Assembly: GCA_015069065.1 (NCBI GenBank)
Contig: SVJI01000063.1
Coordinates: 1 to 7,978 of the forward strand
Direction: 5' to 3'
From: Oscillospiraceae bacterium
GTDB taxonomy: Bacteria; Bacillota; Clostridia; UMGS1883
DNA length: 7,978 bases
Shown: positions 6,473-7,978 of the stretch, piece after piece
Numbering within the stretch: position 1 is the stretch's first letter
Layout of the letters: each line of letters starts with the position of its first letter
Notes under the pieces: model-generated
Databases searched by the model: none
What the model was told of the DNA's origin: nothing
What the model saw: the letters and a program-made list of their open reading frames with translations, nothing else
Program-made: the position numbers and the translations under genes

Positions 6473-6538
6473 CAAAAAAATACTATTTATGCCTTGGAAT
6501 ATTTAACACCAAAAAAAGCAGAAATTTTGTTTTTTTTC

Positions 6539-6567
6539 TTGTATCGTGTATTTTTTTGTGATATAAT
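6539..6567 (+). promoter_or_regulatory. Extended -10 promoter for the acidic membrane protein
   Basis: TGATATAAT at 6559-6567 is a TG-extended consensus -10. A weak -35, TTGTAT (6539-6544), is 17 bp upstream, within a T-rich tract. Transcription would begin near 6574, leaving about 28 nt before the ATG at 6602 that include a GGAGGG ribosome binding site at 6590-6595. It is divergent from the DUF3048 operon promoter about 70 bp away. Confidence 0.75.
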
Positions 6568-6601
6568 GTAAGCGGTAATATGATACGTTGGAGGGATACA
6601 T

Positions 6602-7240
6602 ATGGAACTTAACAATTACAGAAGCGTTACTCCCCTTAAAAGGAAACGTAGAAAAATAACTGCTACAGCAGCATTATTGCTTTGTGTGCTGTGTCTCCTT
6701 CTGGGAGTATTGTGCGGCAGAGCGATTTCCACAAGCAAGCAGACACAGGAAGCGAATGAGAAAATTGCCCAGTTTGAGCAGGAGATGGAAATTGAAAGTT
6801 CACGCATGAAGGCTGAAGTGAGCGCCTATAAGGACGAAATCAACAGACTTAAGGGCGAGCTTGCAGATGCTAAAAAAGTAATCTCCGATAACGAAAAGAA
6901 GGCTCAGGAGGAGCAGGAAGCTGCAGCAGTACCCGAAAATGACGAGCAGGAGGATGTCGCATCCGCAGCAAAAGAGGACGAAGCTGATGCTCCCGCACCG
7001 CAGACCTCAGGCAGCTTTGCCAGAAAACTTATCGTAGGCTTTTTGATTGCCGTAATCATTGTATGTCTGTTATTTGCAGCGTCAATCTTCCTCAGAAAAG
7101 GCGACGACGAAGAAGATTACGATGATGAAGACGATGAGGACGAATACTACGACGACGATTACGAGGATGACGAAGAAGAATACGAAACCGAAGAGGACGA
7201 AGAGATAATCGAAGAGGACGAGGAGTCTGACGAGGAATAA
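6602..7240 (+). CDS. Two-TM coiled-coil protein with hyperacidic cytoplasmic tail, unknown function
   Basis: I do not recognise a family. The 212 residues fall into clear zones: a basic N terminus (LKRKRRK, 12-18), a first membrane segment (about 20-39), a charged helical stretch with coiled-coil character (about 47-107), a Glu/Ala/Pro-rich linker (108-138), a second membrane segment (about 143-164), and a tail (167-212) in which 36 of 46 residues are Asp or Glu and five are Tyr. The positive-inside rule puts the N terminus in the cytoplasm, so the coiled coil would lie outside and the acidic tail inside. Alternatively, the first segment could be a cleaved signal, leaving a type I protein. 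The start is firm: GGAGGG lies 6 nt upstream with an extended -10 promoter. The gene has its own terminator and is separate from hisS. Roles such as scaffolding or binding of basic proteins or cations are guesses. Confidence 0.85.
   Translation: MELNNYRSVTPLKRKRRKITATAALLLCVLCLLLGVLCGRAISTSKQTQEANEKIAQFEQEMEIESSRMKAEVSAYKDEINRLKGELADAKKVISDNEKKAQEEQEAAAVPENDEQEDVASAAKEDEADAPAPQTSGSFARKLIVGFLIAVIIVCLLFAASIFLRKGDDEEDYDDEDDEDEYYDDDYEDDEEEYETEEDEEIIEEDEESDEE
7103..7237 (+). repeat. Low-complexity Asp/Glu-coding tract
   Basis: These 135 bp are almost only GAC, GAT, GAA and GAG codons, broken by Tyr, Thr, Ile and Ser codons. The codons are mixed, not a perfect microsatellite, which suggests selection on the protein's charge over recent slippage. 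Such tracts can still vary in length between strains. Confidence 0.85.
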
Positions 7241-7255
7241 ATCAATACTTAAACC

Positions 7256-7294
7256 AAAGCTTAGGCAAAAAATATTTTTTGCCTAAGCTTTTTT
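7256..7294 (+). terminator. Intrinsic terminator after the acidic membrane protein gene
   Basis: The arms AAAGCTTAGGC (7256-7266) and GCCTAAGCTTT (7281-7291) pair perfectly, extended by A6/T6, and are followed by a T run to 7294. It starts 15 nt after the stop codon and lies directly before the hisS -35, so it separates the two transcription units. Confidence 0.93.
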
Positions 7295-7296
7295 AC

Positions 7297-7326
7297 TTGA
7301 CATACATACCTATAAAATAGTAAAAT
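7297..7326 (+). promoter_or_regulatory. SigA-type promoter for hisS
   Basis: A perfect TTGACA (7297-7302) is followed after 18 bp by TAAAAT (7321-7326), one base from consensus. The leader to the GTG start would be only about 35 nt, so no T-box or other long leader regulation fits here. Confidence 0.75.
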
Positions 7327-7348
7327 AAAGTGATAATGTATGTAATTT

Positions 7349-7356
7349 GGAAAGGA
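7349..7356 (+). promoter_or_regulatory. Ribosome binding site supporting the GTG start of hisS
   Basis: GGAAAGGA lies 10 nt before the GTG at 7367. An in-frame TGA at 7358-7360 rules out any earlier start, and no in-frame ATG occurs until codon 65. Confidence 0.7.
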
Positions 7357-7366
7357 CTGATTTTTT

Positions 7367-7978
7367 GTGGCTATAACTGCACCAAGAGGAACTGCAGATA
7401 TCCTTGCACCTGACATTCTCAAATGGAAATATATTGAAAATAAAATTTCACAGATAAGCTCCCGTTTTGGCTATAGTGAAATCCGTACACCTGTATTTGA
7501 ACATACGGAGCTTTTCGAGCGCGGTGTCGGTGACACCACTGACGTAGTACAGAAAGAAATGTACACCTTTAATGACAAGGGCGGAAGAAGCATAACACTT
7601 CGTCCCGAGGGAACTGCTTCGGTTGCCAGAGCGTTTTTGGAGCATAATATATATGCACAACCACTCCCTGCAAAGCTCTGCTACAATATAACATGCTACC
7701 GTTATGAGAAGCCTCAGGCGGGCAGACTCCGTGAATTTCATCAGTTTGGTGCTGAGTGCTACGGAACAAGCGACAGTGCCGTTGATGCAGAGGTAATCGC
7801 CCTTGCAAAGACAGTTCTCAACGAGCTTGGAATAACAAAGCTTTCTTTAAACATTAACTCTATCGGTTGTCCGACATGCCGCAGTAAATATAACGATGCA
7901 CTAAAGGACTATTTCAGACCGTATATTGAAAACGGCACTCTTTGCCAGACCTGCCGCGACAGATTTGACAAAAACCCC
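7367..7978 (+). CDS. hisS: Histidyl-tRNA synthetase, N-terminal half (runs off window)
   Basis: HisRS attaches histidine to tRNA-His in the cytoplasm. The 204 residues present have the family's opening APRGTADILAPD (5-16), the motif 1 region around RTPVFE (40-45), the ATP/His-site block LRPEGTA (79-84), and motif 2 as CYRYEKPQAGRLREFHQFGAE (from 110). Further on, SIGCPTCRSKY (166-175) and CQTCRDRF (193-200) are the Cys pairs common in bacterial HisRS before the NPLR segment; the window ends within that segment. Motif 3 and the anticodon-binding domain lie outside. Translation starts at GTG, fixed by an in-frame stop 6 nt upstream. It has its own promoter and is isolated from the preceding gene by a terminator; aspS is often next in Firmicutes but cannot be seen here. 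Confidence 0.98.
   Translation, partial: MAITAPRGTADILAPDILKWKYIENKISQISSRFGYSEIRTPVFEHTELFERGVGDTTDVVQKEMYTFNDKGGRSITLRPEGTASVARAFLEHNIYAQPLPAKLCYNITCYRYEKPQAGRLREFHQFGAECYGTSDSAVDAEVIALAKTVLNELGITKLSLNINSIGCPTCRSKYNDALKDYFRPYIENGTLCQTCRDRFDKNP

Noticed and set aside
6448..6490. Direct repeat TACTATTTAT at 6448-6457 and 6481-6490 around the DUF3048 promoter
   Set aside because: The 33-bp spacing is about three helical turns and so suggestive of an operator, but the region is very AT-rich and a 10-mer match there is close to chance.
7295..7366. T-box leader for hisS
   Set aside because: The region between the promoter and the start is only about 35 nt, far too short for a T-box, and the hairpin before it belongs to the preceding gene.
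7448..7808. Minus-strand open frames opposite hisS
   Set aside because: They are shadows of a strongly conserved gene with no start signals of their own.

Overview
The window looks like chromosomal DNA from a low-to-moderate G+C Gram-positive anaerobe, most likely class Clostridia (Oscillospiraceae/Ruminococcaceae-like). Three things point there: strong GGAGG-type ribosome binding sites with TTG and GTG starts, TTGAxx/TATAAT promoters with 17-18 bp spacers, and the gene families themselves (luxS with mtnN, a DUF3048 lipoprotein, a lipoyl-less E2-like acyltransferase beside an AMP-forming acyl-CoA synthetase). The genus is not certain. I see no mobile element, CRISPR array, tRNA or rRNA, and coding density is high, with no gene-free stretch over 300 bases.

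Layout. (1) 3-452, plus: the 3' end of a P-loop protein related to HPr kinase/PEP carboxykinase. (2) 461-679, minus: a 72-residue cysteine-rich protein converging on it, whose likely terminator lies antisense inside gene 1. (3) 750-2645, plus: a tight operon of luxS, mtnN and a sugar-nucleotidyltransferase-like gene. LuxS and MtnN together recycle S-adenosylhomocysteine and make the AI-2 precursor; the third gene is coupled to mtnN by an ATGA overlap. (4) 2705-2745: a strong bidirectional terminator between two convergent operons. (5) 6395-2768, minus: a three-gene operon of a DUF3048 lipoprotein, an E2-like acyltransferase-fold protein (TTG start) and an acyl-CoA synthetase (TTG start, 11-nt overlap). 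(6) 6396-6601: a divergent promoter region. (7) 6602-7240, plus: a two-TM coiled-coil protein with a very acidic tail, followed by its own terminator. (8) 7367 to the window end: hisS, with its own promoter and a GTG start.

Most of the window is housekeeping or methyl-cycle metabolism. The least explained parts are three. The acyl-CoA synthetase/E2-like pair is notable because the usual catalytic His of the HxxxDG motif is Glu. The hyperacidic membrane protein matches no family I know. The nucleotidyltransferase sits in the luxS-mtnN operon without an obvious reason. No clearly new defence, mobile or RNA system was found.
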